In this document: positions 11,329 to 22,590 of the stretch, piece by piece
Numbering within the stretch: position 1 is the first letter of the stretch
Layout: every line of letters starts with the position of its first letter
NCBI GenBank assembly: GCA_020631735.1
Contig: CM036215.1
Location: forward strand, 11,000,346-11,064,345
Reading direction: 5' to 3'
From: Saccharum officinarum
Taxonomy: Eukaryota > Streptophyta > Magnoliopsida > Poales > Poaceae
Length of the DNA: 64,000 nt
Notes under the pieces: generated by a model
The model's input: only the letters and a program-made list of their open reading frames with translations
Told to the model about the DNA's origin: nothing
Databases searched by the model: none
Program-made: the position numbers and the translations under genes

Positions 11329-11817
11329 GGCCCCGTTTAGATGGCCAAAAAAGTCCAAAAACTTTTGTGCAGTACCTGTCACATCGAGGCCCAGTTTAGA
11401 TCCAGAAAATTTTGCAAAAGAACAGTAGATTCTCCGTCACATCGAATCTTTAGACGCATGCATAAAGCATTAAATATAGATAAAAAATAAAACTAATTAT
11501 ACAGTTTAGACGAAATGGACGAGACGAATCTTTTAAGCCTAATTAGACCATGATTGGACACTAATTGCCAAATAACAACGAAAATGATACAGTTGCATTT
11601 TGCCAAAAATTTTGGCAACTAAACAAGGCCCGAATCTTTGGACGTATGCATGGAGCATTAAATGTAGGTAAAAAAATAACTAATTGCATAGTTTGTCTGT
11701 AAATGTCGAGATGAATCTTTTGAGCCTAGTTAGTTCATGATGGGACAAATTTTACCAAATAACAACGAAAAGTGCTATAGGAACTTTTCCCAAAAATTTT
11801 TGGATCTAAACAAGCCC
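11329..11817. mobile_element. Tourist-like MITE interrupted by a sister copy
   Basis: Ends GGCCCCGTTTAGATGG and, inverted, GGGCTTGTTTAGATCC, flanked by TTA (11326-11328 and 11818-11820). The body has the usual blocks TCACATCGA|ATCTTTGGACG and GAGCATTAAATGTAGGT, and is split after TCACATCGA by the element at 11388-11630. Confidence 0.85.
11388..11630. mobile_element. Tourist-like MITE nested in the previous one, 243 bp
   Basis: Ends GGCCCAGTTTAGATCC and, inverted, GGCCTTGTTTAGTTGCC. The 3-bp duplication CGA flanks it (11385-11387 and 11631-11633). It belongs to the same family as its host. Confidence 0.85.
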
Positions 11818-11954
11818 TTACTACTCCTACGCAAGCTTTCGTTCTTTTTTTTTTACCCCTGCGTTCGTTCTCCTCTCGAGTCAAGTCTTGAGCATCAGTC
11901 CAAAAAAAAAAGCCAAGTCTTGAGCAACTTGGAAAAGAGCTGCCACATTCTTTA

Positions 11955-12184
11955 GGCCCGTTTGGTTTGAAGGAGTTAAAGTTTAACTCTCATCACATCA
12001 ATGTTCCCTCAAATGCATGGAGTACTAAATGTAGACTAATTACATGCATGTTGGCACAGATTAGGAGCAATTTACGAGACAAATCTATTAAGTCTAATTA
12101 GTCCAAGATTAGAAATTTTTTTTGTCAAATAAGACGAAATTGCTACAGTGTTGTTAAACTTTAACATCCAGACCAAACGAGGCC
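11955..12184. mobile_element. Tourist-like MITE, 230 bp
   Basis: Ends GGCCCGTTTGGTTTG and, inverted, GGCCTCGTTTGGTCTGG, flanked by TTA (11952-11954 and 12185-12187). Confidence 0.85.
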
Positions 12185-12187
12185 TTA

Positions 12188-13858
12188 ACCTCCAAGAAGA
12201 CATCCTAGATCCTACGTCCTGATTCGGCAATGCCAACCAAAAGTTTCTGAAACTAGCACTCGAAGAACGGAAGAAGGCATCATCGTGTTCAGAAGAGTGG
12301 TCCACCGCTGCAGCTGCCTAGAGGAAGGAGGCGAATGGTTTTCATGCTTATCGTTCCGCAGCGGCAGGCCATGGGGGTGGGGCCCACACGCGGATGCCAC
12401 CACTAGCTCCATCGATGATTCCAACCGAGCAGCGCCCATGCATCGTTCCTTTTCTTTTCCTTCTTTGTTGTATGCTCTTCTGATTTATTCACACAAAATA
12501 AGCTTTTGCGCAAAGTTGAAGGACAGGAAAGAAAAGAAACGGCACTCAGAGTAGACAATTTTTTTTAAAAAAAAAGAAAAAGATCCTTTCAGTGGTAGTA
12601 CGTACTCCGTATAATTCTGGAATGCAAAGTTGCTACCAGGGCACTTGTCCACAATTGCTACTAGTAGTGATTATGATTAAACAAAGTATGGGCAGGAACT
12701 GATTCCAAAGGTCAAAGTTCCAAATAATACAAGTCGTAAGTAACAATATTTTTCTCGTTGCCAGAAGAGAATAGATGCTTCCACATGCGAGAGCCAGCGC
12801 ATGCATCGGCAAACTGTACAGAAGGAAAACGGCTGCCACATGTGATCCACCATGCCCACATAACATACCCCCTCCTCCTCCTCACTGCTGGTGTCTTCTA
12901 TTTCTATTTTTTTTTAAATGGTTTCCTTAGTTGTGTGTTGAATTGAGACACACAGAGTCACAGAGAGAGGAATGATGAGTGTTGGGTGATCAACCACCGC
13001 TTTGGCACTAGAGAGAGGATCATCACGGAGGAGGAGAGTCCCCATGTGTCGTGTACTTGGGGTTTTCCGGTTTCCCCACACCAAATCTGGCCTTCAACTC
13101 AGATACATACAGCTGCCTCCTGCCTCGGATCTGCTGGTAGTATGGTACGTAAGGTTGTTGCCACCAAACTCCTTGGCCCAGCCCCCCAACAAGACTCCAA
13201 ACTCTAGATCACGCACTTGCATTTAGGTGGGGCGTACCCCGTACAACGTCCCATGATCAAACGAAACTACTACTGCCCAGATGATTTGGCTCCAAGATCA
13301 GGAGCGAGGCAAACGTACAATCAATTTTCTCTATCTTTGAAGGAATGAGGAAAGAACAGTTTTTTTATATAAAAAAGTTGAAAGAAAGAGGGGGGAGAAA
13401 TGCAAGTAAAGCAATCTCACCGAAACGGCCATATAATTTAGTACTACCCCTTCAATTGTAATTGGTCCTCAAAAATAAAAAGGTTTATGAACAATTAAGC
13501 TTCATTTTAACAACAGTCAACAGCAGTAATAACAGCAACCAGCTAACGAGACGATGAAGACAGCATATACTCCGTATGACCGTAGTAATTATAATTACTA
13601 TAGGAGTCTTAATCAACCCTACCAAAAGAAGAAGAAAATAAAAAAGAAAACGAAATTACCCTCCTTTACATCCGCATCACTAACACCAGCAGCAGCGGAC
13701 AGAGAGAGTTATTACCAGCAGCAAGCAGCCATGTGGACGGCCAGGCAGCCAAGATCTCTGCTTCCTTTGCGGGCGGCGAGCTCTGTTTCTTCCTCCACGC
13801 TATGGACAACACAGACAAGGGAACGGACGGCAACGGACCAGACCTCACCGGCGGCAGC
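12188..13858. other. Intergenic and 3' flank of the NHL gene
   Basis: No gene is recognised. The right end (about 13540-13858) would hold the 3' untranslated region of the minus-strand NHL gene. Confidence 0.4.
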
Positions 13859-14497
13859 CTAGACCTCGACGTGGCAGTAGGTGGTGGTCTGGAACTTGAA
13901 CCCACTCGCCCCGGGCGCGCCGTTCCCACCGGTAGTGACAAGGAACGCCGGGCACGTGACAAACAGGTGGTAGTGCCCGGAGATCCAGCTGCCGACCTTC
14001 CACCGGACGCGGCCGTCGATCTTGACCTGGAGAATCAGGTACCCCGCCTGGCAGTCCTGGCGGAGCGCGTCGGCGAGGTAGGGCGCGAAGGGGACGTCGG
14101 GGCCGGAGAGCACCGGCGACCAGACGTCGACGTCGCCGTGGCCCTGGTACACGGCCGGCAGCGACGCCGCCACCGTGATCTGCTGGTACTTGTAGGACGC
14201 GTACACGTCGAGACGGTCGTAGTAGACCCCGACCTTGTCGTTCGGGTTGCGGGAGGCGACGGTGACCTGGAGGACGGTGGAGAGGACGGAGGCGGTGGGG
14301 GAGGTGGAGTTGGAGAGGTCGAGCTGGCGGAGGGACGCGTCTTGCAGGAAGAAGCGCGGGTGCGTGGGGCGGAGGACCAGGTAGACGATTAGCGCGATGA
14401 TGGCGACGAGGAGGACGAGGACGAGGAGGATGGCCAGCAGGCGGCGGCAGGAGCGGCGCAGGTCGTCGTCGCCGTGGTTGCCGCAGTCCTTGCTCAT
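13859..14497 (-). CDS. NDR1/HIN1-like (NHL) LEA_2-domain membrane protein
   Basis: This is an intact single-exon frame of 212 residues. A short basic, cytosolic N-terminus (MSKDCGNHGDDDLRRSCRR) is followed by one strong membrane segment (about residues 21-44, rich in Leu/Val/Ile) and RPTHPRFFLQDA, the family's landmark just outside the membrane (compare NHL consensus with xPxFxxxxAxv). The rest is a beta-rich LEA_2 domain with SRNPND (about residue 84, the NPN-type motif) and VYYDRLDVYASY. Family members sit in the plasma membrane and many are induced by pathogens or abiotic stress; NDR1 itself is needed for some resistance responses. Length is normal for the family (about 200-230 residues). 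The long frame on the opposite strand (13733-14392) is a GC shadow. The family call is firm; the particular role is unknown. Confidence 0.92.
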   Translation of the reverse strand: MSKDCGNHGDDDLRRSCRRLLAILLVLVLLVAIIALIVYLVLRPTHPRFFLQDASLRQLDLSNSTSPTASVLSTVLQVTVASRNPNDKVGVYYDRLDVYASYKYQQITVAASLPAVYQGHGDVDVWSPVLSGPDVPFAPYLADALRQDCQAGYLILQVKIDGRVRWKVGSWISGHYHLFVTCPAFLVTTGGNGAPGASGFKFQTTTYCHVEV

Positions 14498-14905
14498 GGC
14501 TGCTGGTTGTGGACTTGTGGTGGATGGCGGGTGGTGAGTGGGTGAGCTGTGGCTCTTGGGAGCTGGGATCGGCTTGAGTTGGGAGCGTCTGTGCTGTGTG
14601 CGCGTGGAGGGGAATGGAATGGAATTGGATGGAGAGGGGGAGGAGAGAGCAGAGGAGGTGGTGGTGTTTTGCAGTGTTTGTGAAGGTGAGTAAAGTGGGA
14701 GTTATTATGGGTCAATTAATAGGCTCCTAGGAGAGAGCGCGCGCGCGCGAGGAGAGCGTCTCAAAGCCTCAAAGAAGGTTGCCAGTGAAGTTTCGAGGGG
14801 GCTTTTTTCCTTCGCCTGCAACGTGTCTTTGTGTCTATCGTAGAGTCGTCTGGTGAAGTGAGGACTGACTACTGAGGATGACCGCTGACTTGCGCAGAGC
14901 AGTGA

Positions 14906-15146
14906 GGCACCGTTTACATGCCAAAAATTTTGCCAAATTTTTCAGATTTCCCGTCACATTGATTCTTTAAACACATGTATGAAGCATTAAATATAGATAA
15001 AAATAAAACTAATTACACAGTTTAGACGAAATGGACGAGACCAATCTTTTAAGCCTAATTAGACCATGATTATACAATATTTATCAAATAACAACGAAAC
15101 TGCTACAGTAACGTTTCGCCAAAAAATTTGCCAACTAAACAGCCCC
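14906..15146. mobile_element. Tourist-like MITE upstream of the NHL gene, 241 bp
   Basis: Ends GGCACCGTTTACATGCC and, inverted, GGGGCTGTTTAGTTGGC, flanked by TGA (14903-14905 and 15147-15149). It lies about 410 bp upstream of the NHL start codon. Confidence 0.85.
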
Positions 15147-15184
15147 TGAGTAAACAGGATGTAGACATGTCGTATATTAGTGGT

Positions 15185-15455
15185 CAGTGGCGGATCCAGG
15201 ACAAAATTCTAGAGGGTTAAACTTTATGGCTGGCTCGACCTTGGTCTTCAACTTCTGTCTAGTGTCCAACGCCTCTTTCCTAAGCTCCAATGACAAAACT
15301 TTCATGAGGCTCAGGGGGCTGGTCTCTTCTTCTTCCTCTCTTTCTCTCTATTTTTCTTCTTTTCTCCACCTCTTCTTCTCTCTCACCCTTCTCGTTTTCC
15401 ATTGATGCAGCAGCTGTAGGGGCTAGAGCCCCCGCCCCCTGTAGATCCGCCCCTG
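15185..15455. mobile_element. Small hAT (Tip100-like) MITE, 271 bp
   Basis: Ends CAGTGGCGGATCCAGG and, inverted, CAGGGGCGGATCTACAGG. The 8-bp duplication TTAGTGGT is exact (15177-15184 and 15456-15463). CAGKGGCGG ends are typical of Tip100-type hATs. Confidence 0.9.
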
Positions 15456-15562
15456 TTAGTGGTTGTGGTTAGGATTAGGAGACTTGATGAGGCACAGACA
15501 GCAGCGGCTTTATTAGTTGCGAGATCTCTCTCGGTGAGCCGAGCCCGAAACTAATGGTACTT

Positions 15563-15854
15563 AGGCTGTCTTCAACAACCGCAACCCAAAATACAAGACT
15601 CATTTGTCCTTTAGGTAACGCTACAGTCAAAGGGTTCCATACCTATTTTTAGTCTTCTTCAACAACAAGACCCAAAAGACGATCCTTTCTGCAAATGGGT
15701 CTTCTGGAGAGAGAATACCCATATTTGGGTTATGGATCTCCTGACACCCAAAATGAGTCTTTCAAATAGGTACTATGTTGGAGGCTATAGGTATCCTATT
15801 GAAGACCCATTTTAGATTTAGGTACCCCAATAGGTACCCTGTTCGAGACAGCCT
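15563..15854. mobile_element. MITE-like element with AGGCTGTC ends
   Basis: The ends are inverted (AGGCTGTCTTCAACA left; AGGCTGTCTCGAACA on the other strand at the right). No convincing target duplication is visible. The body has no coding potential. Confidence 0.6.
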
Positions 15855-17366
15855 TGCTCTGCATAATATACTGTACATCCGACTGCAAGTAAAGTACCAG
15901 TAGACAGTGTAACGTTCCCATCCTTTGTTGCATCGGCTTCATTCATGTGCAGGCAGGTTTGAGGAGGGACACACCGAGTTGGGGTTGTAGTGGATTGGAA
16001 TTGGAATGCTTTCAGCCTTTCAGGTTGCGGTTCGTTCCAGCAATTAAGCAACCTCTGCATCTACTCGATCGCGTCCACGGAGCAGAGCAGAGAAGAGGAA
16101 GCAGGCGCATCTGACTCCATCTGCACCCCGCGCGCGGCCAAGAGAAAAGGGCAGCAGGTAAGCTAGCACGGCGCCGAACCTGCCGCCATGGATGGGCATG
16201 AACGAACGCCAATTCAGGGCTGTTGGCATGGAACGGGCTTCATGCCTGAACGGGCTGCCTGATTGCTGCTACAGTACGCATTCGAATTTCGTTTGTTGGA
16301 CCTGCCCGCTGACCGGCGCCTGGCCCACCTACCGAGCCTGGTGACTGCCTTTTTAGAGCAGTTAAAAAAGAAACAAAGTACTACTAGTTCCTCCTAACTC
16401 ATGTGCATGTGCTTTGCTACACGCAAGCATGTGAGCCCGTAAACAAGAAGCTTCTTCCTTCACGGTCCTGATTTCCTGAATACGTAGGAGTACATTACAT
16501 CCGCGTGCGCATATCATCACCCCGAAACCACCGACCGACCAATGTCTCGCGCTCGGAAGCTAGCTCCTCTTTCTGTAGCTGTTGGGGACTCGCCTGGGTG
16601 GGTACGTACGCGCGGCGTCGGCGATCCCCATGTGGCCATGTGGTCGCCCAAGGAGGCGAGGACCCACGCGGACCGCCGGGGCTTGATCGCAGCGTGTACA
16701 CGCGCCGCTCATCTTCCAGAGATTTACTGTACGAACCCAATCGTGCGCGTGTGACCACCGTACCCGCGGCAAACGTGAGCAGCATGCGTTCACGTGGAAC
16801 GATCGACGCAAACGCGAGTCGTCGTGTCCTGGGGATCGCCGACGCTCCTCAAAAGCAGAGCCGTACTAGCGTGCTGGTGCCCAGCCCGAGCATCGCACTG
16901 GTACACCCGTGCCGTGCGCGCATGCGCATCCGCCCGCGCCGCACGCCCCATCGGCGGCACGCCCCGGCGTGCCAGATCACGGGGAGGGATGGGAATGGGA
17001 CGACCGGACGAGGAGACGACTCGGCAACCAGACCCCACCAGTCCTCAGTCCACCGCGACGCATGCCAGGAACGGGGTGAGCAAAAGGAGCCTCACATTCA
17101 CATCCGAAGCCGATTGCTCACCGGACGTAAGTATATCGGATTACCCACTTGCACCCACTGCTATCTGCTAGTAAGTACTATTCACTTACGTCCTTAGTAC
17201 TCATTTTTCTTTTCTTTTTCAAAATAAACTTTTCGAACCACGCAGTGCTATCCACTACCGTATCTTTCAGAATTCAGAGTTTTTTTTCCGGTGCACCATC
17301 TTTTCGAATTCGCCGAGTACTCGTACTCCTAGCTAGCGCAGACGTAGCAAAAGCGGCTTTTTGCGG
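15855..17366. other. Intergenic, no gene recognised
   Basis: The part from 16500 to 17170 is GC-rich with overlapping open frames on both strands and no motif. It contains a perfect 16-bp inverted repeat (16615-16630 and 16830-16845). Confidence 0.4.
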
Positions 17367-18048
17367 CTGACAGGTATAGTTTTCCAAACGGGCTAAGCCC
17401 GGTCCGGGCACGGCACGGATTTGGCCTGGCATGAAAACAGCCCGGCCCGCTAGCACCGTGCCCGTGCCAAGCACGGCCCGAGGCCGTGCCCGTGCCTGGG
17501 CCGCATTGGCGACACGGCGGCACGGCACGAGCACGGCCCGCTTCAACGGGCGGCATGGTGGCGGCACGGTTGAGCCGTCCGATGCCCTGCCCCCTCGTCT
17601 CCCGACCGTTGGATCACCGCGTGGGGGACGCTGCTATATAACGCCGAGCGGCGGCCGCGGCCCCTCACCGGTGAAACCCTAGTTCATTTCGTCTCTCGCT
17701 CGTCTCTCTCCTCTCTCGTCTGTCTCGCCCGCTCCCCTCCGTCGAAACCCTAGATCCCCTTCTCCTCGACCTCGAGCTCGACTCCGGCAGCCCGCGGCCG
17801 GCACGGTGAGACAGATTGGCCGTACACTCCGATCTGCTTCCTCCCTGACCATAAATGTAGCCTCGTCCCCTCTTGCGACCCCTGGTCTTCTCTGTTTCTT
17901 CCGCCTCGTCGGCCTCGTCGCCGCCGCCTGACTCCGGTCATCTCGGGGCTCCGTGTCCGTGAGGATGCGTTGAGGCACCAGGGTGACAGATCTAGCCGAA
18001 CCCGCTGTCGCCGTTGCTGCTGGCACATCCGGTGCTCCGGCCTAAGAG

Positions 18049-18150
18049 GTACGTCCAGATCCGGTGCAGATCTTCTCTTTTCTTCATCTTTTCGGTTAGA
18101 TCCGGTGCTCCGGACTAACAAATTTCTTTCTTTTTGTTTTTCTTTTGTAG
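18049..18150 (+). other. Probable 5' leader intron of the hAT transposase gene
   Basis: GTACGT donor at 18049 and a pyrimidine-rich tract ending TTTTGTAG at 18150 define a 102-bp intron in the leader just before the likely start codon at 18183. Confidence 0.65.
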
Positions 18151-18182
18151 CCGTTGAGAGACCGGTGGCCGGCAGCAGCGCG

Positions 18183-20489
18183 ATGTCGGAATCGGAGGCG
18201 GAGGAGATTGGTCACTCCATGACCATCAACGACGAGCTGCGGCTCTGTGGGATGGCCGGAGATGACGAGGACGATGTGATTGGTGATGCCGAGGCGCTCT
18301 TAGGCCCTCGCGCTGCTGAGGAGCTCTTCAACCGGACTCATGCACGGCTTCGACGAGAGGCCATCGCCGTCACCGCCCATTCTTGCGGTGGCGGTGGCAC
18401 TGGCGCTGCTTCCGCGTCCGACGGTGATGCAGCTGCTCCCGGTGCGGCCGCTGCCACCGGTGAGGAGGCTGCCACCGGTGAGGCCGCTGCAACCGGTGAG
18501 GGCTCCGTCAAGCCATCAAACCGGCAGTCCACCTCTGCATGTTGGGAGGACTTCGAGAAGCTCTTCAAAATTGTGAACGGGCAGAAGGTCAGGTATGGCG
18601 CTCGATGTCACCACTATAAGAAGGAGTATACTGCTAATTCTAAATTTGGTACTGGCCATTTACTCCGTCATATGGAAACTTGCCCTAAGAAACGTGAAAA
18701 AAATCGCATGACTCAGTCTCACATTACTTTCCTTAAGGATGGTACTATCCGAAACTGGGATTACGATCCTGAGGTTGCTCGTGTTCAGCTTGTTCGTTTG
18801 CTTGCTAGGTTAGATCTTTCCCTCAGTATTGGTGAAACTGAGGCCTGGGAAGATTACATTAGAACTGCTCACAATCCCAGGTTTAAAAATGTTTCTAAGC
18901 AAACTACAGGTAGGGATCTTATGAGGTACTTCTCTGAGAAGCGTGATAAACTGGTAGAATCTTTGAAGAGTAATGCTATTACATCTGTTGCTATAACTTC
19001 TGATATTTGGTCTAGAAATGCTAAGCAGAATTATTTGAGTGTTGTTGGTCATTTCATTAATTCTGATTGGCAACTTGAAAAGAGGGTGCTTGGGTTAAGG
19101 CTTATTGATGTGTCTCACAATGCTAAAAACATTGCTAAACGTGTTACTGTTGTGCTAAATGATTATGGTATAATGCATAAGGTGTTTTCTGTAACTTTAG
19201 ACAATGCTTCTTCTAATAACAAAGCCATGGATGCACTTAAACCTCTACTTAAGCAATATTTGGGTGCTGATCTCTTTTTGCATCAAAGGTGTGCATGTCA
19301 TATTATTAATCTGATATTTAAGGAAGCTCTTGTTACTGTAACTCCTATGATTGATGCTTTTAGAACTGCTATCTCTTTTATCAACTCTTCTAACCTAAGA
19401 GTTGCTTCATATAAGAGCTATTGCATGGCATCTGGAACCAGACCTTGAACATTTGGGCTGGACATGGATGTAAGGTGGAACTCTACATATCTGATGCTTA
19501 AGCATGTCCTGCCCCACAAGGAAATTTTTCATACTTTCATTGAGTCCAATTACCCAAGACCTAGAGGTGGTGTCTTTCTCTTAACTCATGATCATTGGGC
19601 TATGGCAACTAAAATTCTGGAATTTCTTGAACTGTTTTATGACTTAACTGTTGCTTTGTCTGGTGTTTACTATCCTACTGCACCTTTAATGGTTCATCAC
19701 ATTGTTAGGATTGCTATTCACCTGCATAAGTATCAAAATGATGAGCATATTAGACCTGTTGTCCAACCCATGATTGATAAGTATAATAAATACTGGAAAA
19801 CAATACCTCCACTTTACTGTATTGCATTTATCTTAGATCCAAGAGCTAAAATGAAAGGTTTCAACAAAGTTCTTAGAAAGTTACAACTAATCACTGATGC
19901 TGATTATTCTAATAAGGTATTGGAAACTAGATCTCTTCTTTTCAAGCTCTATCACAGGTATGATGATTTATATGGCTCTGTCAGGGAGAAAAGGGCTGTC
20001 CCTCTAAGCCTATCTGGTAAGAAAAGAACAGCTTGGGATGAAATATATGATGATGATGATGTGCTTCCTCCTAATCTTGATATGTCTAGGAGTATTCCTG
20101 CTACTGCTTTGCTGCATGCAGCAAGTTCTTCCTCTAACACTGGTTCTGCTTCTGAACTTACCTCTTACCTTGACTGTGACACAGTCAGCCAGTTGGATGA
20201 TGACTTTAACAACTTGAACTGGTGGCATCAGCATAAACTGACATATCCTGTTCTTTCTACTCTTGCTAAAGATGTGTTTAGTGTGCCTGTTTCCACCATA
20301 TCTTCAGAAGCTACTTTTAGCACCACTGGCAGGATCATCGAAGAACGAAGGCGGAGGCTGAAGCCAGAAACTGTGGAGGCACTTGCTTGCATCAAGGACT
20401 GGGAGGCTGCAGAGACAAGGATTCAGCACATGGTGGAGGACAAGGAGCTGGTGGAGGCATTTGAAGAACTTTATCTTGATGTTGATTAA
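18183..20489 (+). pseudogene. hAT transposase with BED zinc finger, one in-frame stop
   Basis: The frame is open from 18183 to 20489 except for a single TGA at 19446-19448 (codon 422). The reading frame is the same on both sides, so this is a nonsense change, not a frameshift. The N-terminal Glu-rich and Ala/Gly-rich stretches lead to a BED finger (about residues 120-165) in which the second cysteine of the C-X2-C pair is Tyr (C142, then Y145; HLLRHMETC follows). The middle is the RNase-H-like core, with TSDIWSRNAKQNYLSVVGHF and CACHIINLI. After the stop come LDMDVRWNSTYLMLKH, the DUF4413-type YKYWKTIPPLYCIAFILDPR region (here KYNKYWKTIPP) and the C-terminal hAT dimerisation domain (LSTLAKDVFSVPVSTISSEA). 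The start was chosen at MSESEAEE because an intron lies just upstream. It would be inactive unless the stop is read through. Confidence 0.9.
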
Positions 20490-22023
20490 TCATTTATGTA
20501 ATGGTTCTGTAACTTAAGTAGGATTTAGACTTTTGCTGCTGGAGCAGCTGGACTTGGGCCCTTGGGGTATTGAACTGTTGATCTAATATTGTGGAGCTGG
20601 TTGCACTCTTTTTCCCTGTCTAGGGTTTCTCACAAGGGTGAGTTTTACCTAGACATGTTTTTAATGAGGCAGCCATTGCACAGCTCCTTTTTGTTGCTAT
20701 CTGTGATGTGTTCAGCTGTGTTTTTTTTTATTTTTTGTTGAATTTGAAGCTAGATGTATTTTTCTATATTGAAAGAGATGTAACTCTGCTGGAAACGAGC
20801 ACGAGCGTGCTGCCGTGCCAAACGGCCTGGCACGGCACGCTCCAGAGAGTTTAGTGCCGTGCCCGTGCCTGGCTGACGGCACGGCGGCACTATCAGGCAC
20901 GGCACGGCAGGCACGCGGGCCAGATCGTGCCGTGCCTAACCGTTGAAGGGTCGAGATGGCGGACTAGAGGGGGGGGTGAATAGTCCTTTCTAAAACTTAA
21001 ACACGTTGGCTAACCGAAACAAATGCGGAATTAAACTTAACGGTCTAGCCGAGACTACACCCCTCTATCTAAGTTCTCTAGCACCTTGCAAAGATCCTAA
21101 TTAAGCAACTAAGGTGCTAAGCTTACCAAGAGCTCACCTAATCAATTCTAGAGCAAGGTCACACAAACCTATGCACTAGTACTTTGCAAGCAAGAGGGAG
21201 CTCCTACACAATACTAGTAAGCAAAGCGCACAAAGCCTAAGCTCACTAGCAATGCTCAATAACAAGGCTACACAAGCCAAATTAGAGAGCGCAAACTACT
21301 TAGCTACACAAACTAAGCAATGTGACTAACAAGGTTACACAAACCAAATTAGTCACGCAAAGGGAGCTACTTCTATGCTACACAAGCAAGAAGGTAACTA
21401 GCTAACTACACAAACAAACTAGTTACAAGAGCAACTACACAAGCACAAGTATATGAATGTAAATACAAGCTTGTGAATCGAAAGCAAACCACCGAGAAGA
21501 TGTACACAATGTTGACACGGCGGTTTTTCACCGAGGTTCACTTGGTTGCCACCAAGCTAGTCCCCGTTGTGGCGATACACCCACTTGATGGATCACGAGC
21601 TAATTGACTATCAAGAGTCAAACCCTCAGCGGGTGCCGCACATCCACTCTCAAGATGGGGATCCTCCAAGCCACGAGCTTTACTAGAGTTGCTCTTCGCG
21701 ATCCCCGCGGGGTGAGCACAATCCCCCTCACAAATCCTCCTCCGGAGCCACGCACAATCTCCACGCGTGCTTCAACGGAGTCGCAAGCCACCAAGCCGTC
21801 TAGGAGGTGGCAACCTCCAAGAGTAACAAGCACCACCGGCTTGCAACACGATCACCTAGTGCCACTCGATGCAATCCTCTCGATGCAACGCACTAGAATC
21901 GCTCTCTCACTCGATCCGATGAACACTATCAAGCATGAGTGAGTTAGAGGGCTTCCAAGCACTACCACATAAGCCACCAAGGCCAAAGTGTGCTCAGCTG
22001 CCGGCCACAGCCGGCCACAAGGT

Positions 22024-22032
22024 CTATTTATA
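22024..22032 (-). promoter_or_regulatory. LTR1 TATA box
   Basis: On the minus strand it reads TATAAATAG. The cluster of GC-rich palindromic repeats lies just upstream of it in that direction, so U3 would be roughly 23452 to 22000 and R-U5 the remainder. Confidence 0.65.
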
Positions 22033-22079
22033 ACCCCACGGTCAAATAGAGCCGTTACACACTTGTCCGTTTTTCCGCG

Positions 22080-22590
22080 GGAGCACCGGACGCGCCGGTG
22101 GTAACTCACCGGACGCGCTCAACCGCGTCCGGTGCCCCTCCGACATCCGCGTGTCCTCCGAATTTCAAATTCGTCCGTTAGATCCTCCAACGGTCACTGC
22201 GTGCCAACGGTCAAACGACCCACCGGACGCGCTGCTGCGAACCACCGGACGCGCCGGTGCGCACAGCACCCGCGCCCGCGAAGCAACCACCGGACGCGCT
22301 GCTCGCAACCACCGGACGCCACAGTACCCGCGTCCGGTGCGAGTCCAGTAAGCGCCCGAGACCACCGGACGCGTCCGATGGTGTGACACCGGACGCGCAC
22401 CGCGTCCGACGTCCTTGTTTCCCTCAGGGCGCAAGACCGGACGCGCCGGTCCCTTGGGTCACCGGACGCGCCGGTGCCAAACCCTAGCTCGCGCGCCTGA
22501 CGCCCGGATGCTGCACTGACCGGACGCGCCGGTCCACAGTGACCGCGTCCGGTGCTGCGTCCGGTGCAGCGTCCGGTGCTGCGTCCGGTC
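22080..22590. repeat. Cluster of CCGGACGCG motifs in the LTR U3
   Basis: At least a dozen copies of CCGGACGCG, in both orientations and often as the palindrome-like ACCGGACGCGCCGGT, occur within about 500 bp. They sit directly upstream of the LTR TATA box, where transcription factor sites would be expected. The same block recurs in LTR2 (about 31395-31905) and in part in LTR3. Confidence 0.8.

Noticed and set aside
13733..14392. Plus-strand frame of 219 codons opposite the NHL gene
   Set aside because: It is the antisense shadow of a GC-rich exon; the NHL strand has a clear membrane segment and family motifs.
16505..17197. Plus-strand frame of 230 codons
   Set aside because: GC-rich region with equal-length overlapping frames on both strands; no signal, domain or splice support.
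17371..17393. hAT end first placed at CAGGTATAG with no matching duplication
   Set aside because: Shifting the end to TATAGTTTTCC gives exact 19-bp inverted repeats and an 8-bp duplication matching at seven positions.
20944..21000. Retrotransposon ends first read as TTGAAGGG...CCTTTCAA with a 3-bp CCG duplication
   Set aside because: TG...CA ends with the 5-bp ACCGT duplication fit LTR retrotransposon rules and the primer site and polypurine tract positions better.
22080..22590. Regularly recurring motif considered as a CRISPR-like array
   Set aside because: Spacing is irregular, units occur in both orientations, there are no cas genes, and the setting is a plant LTR.
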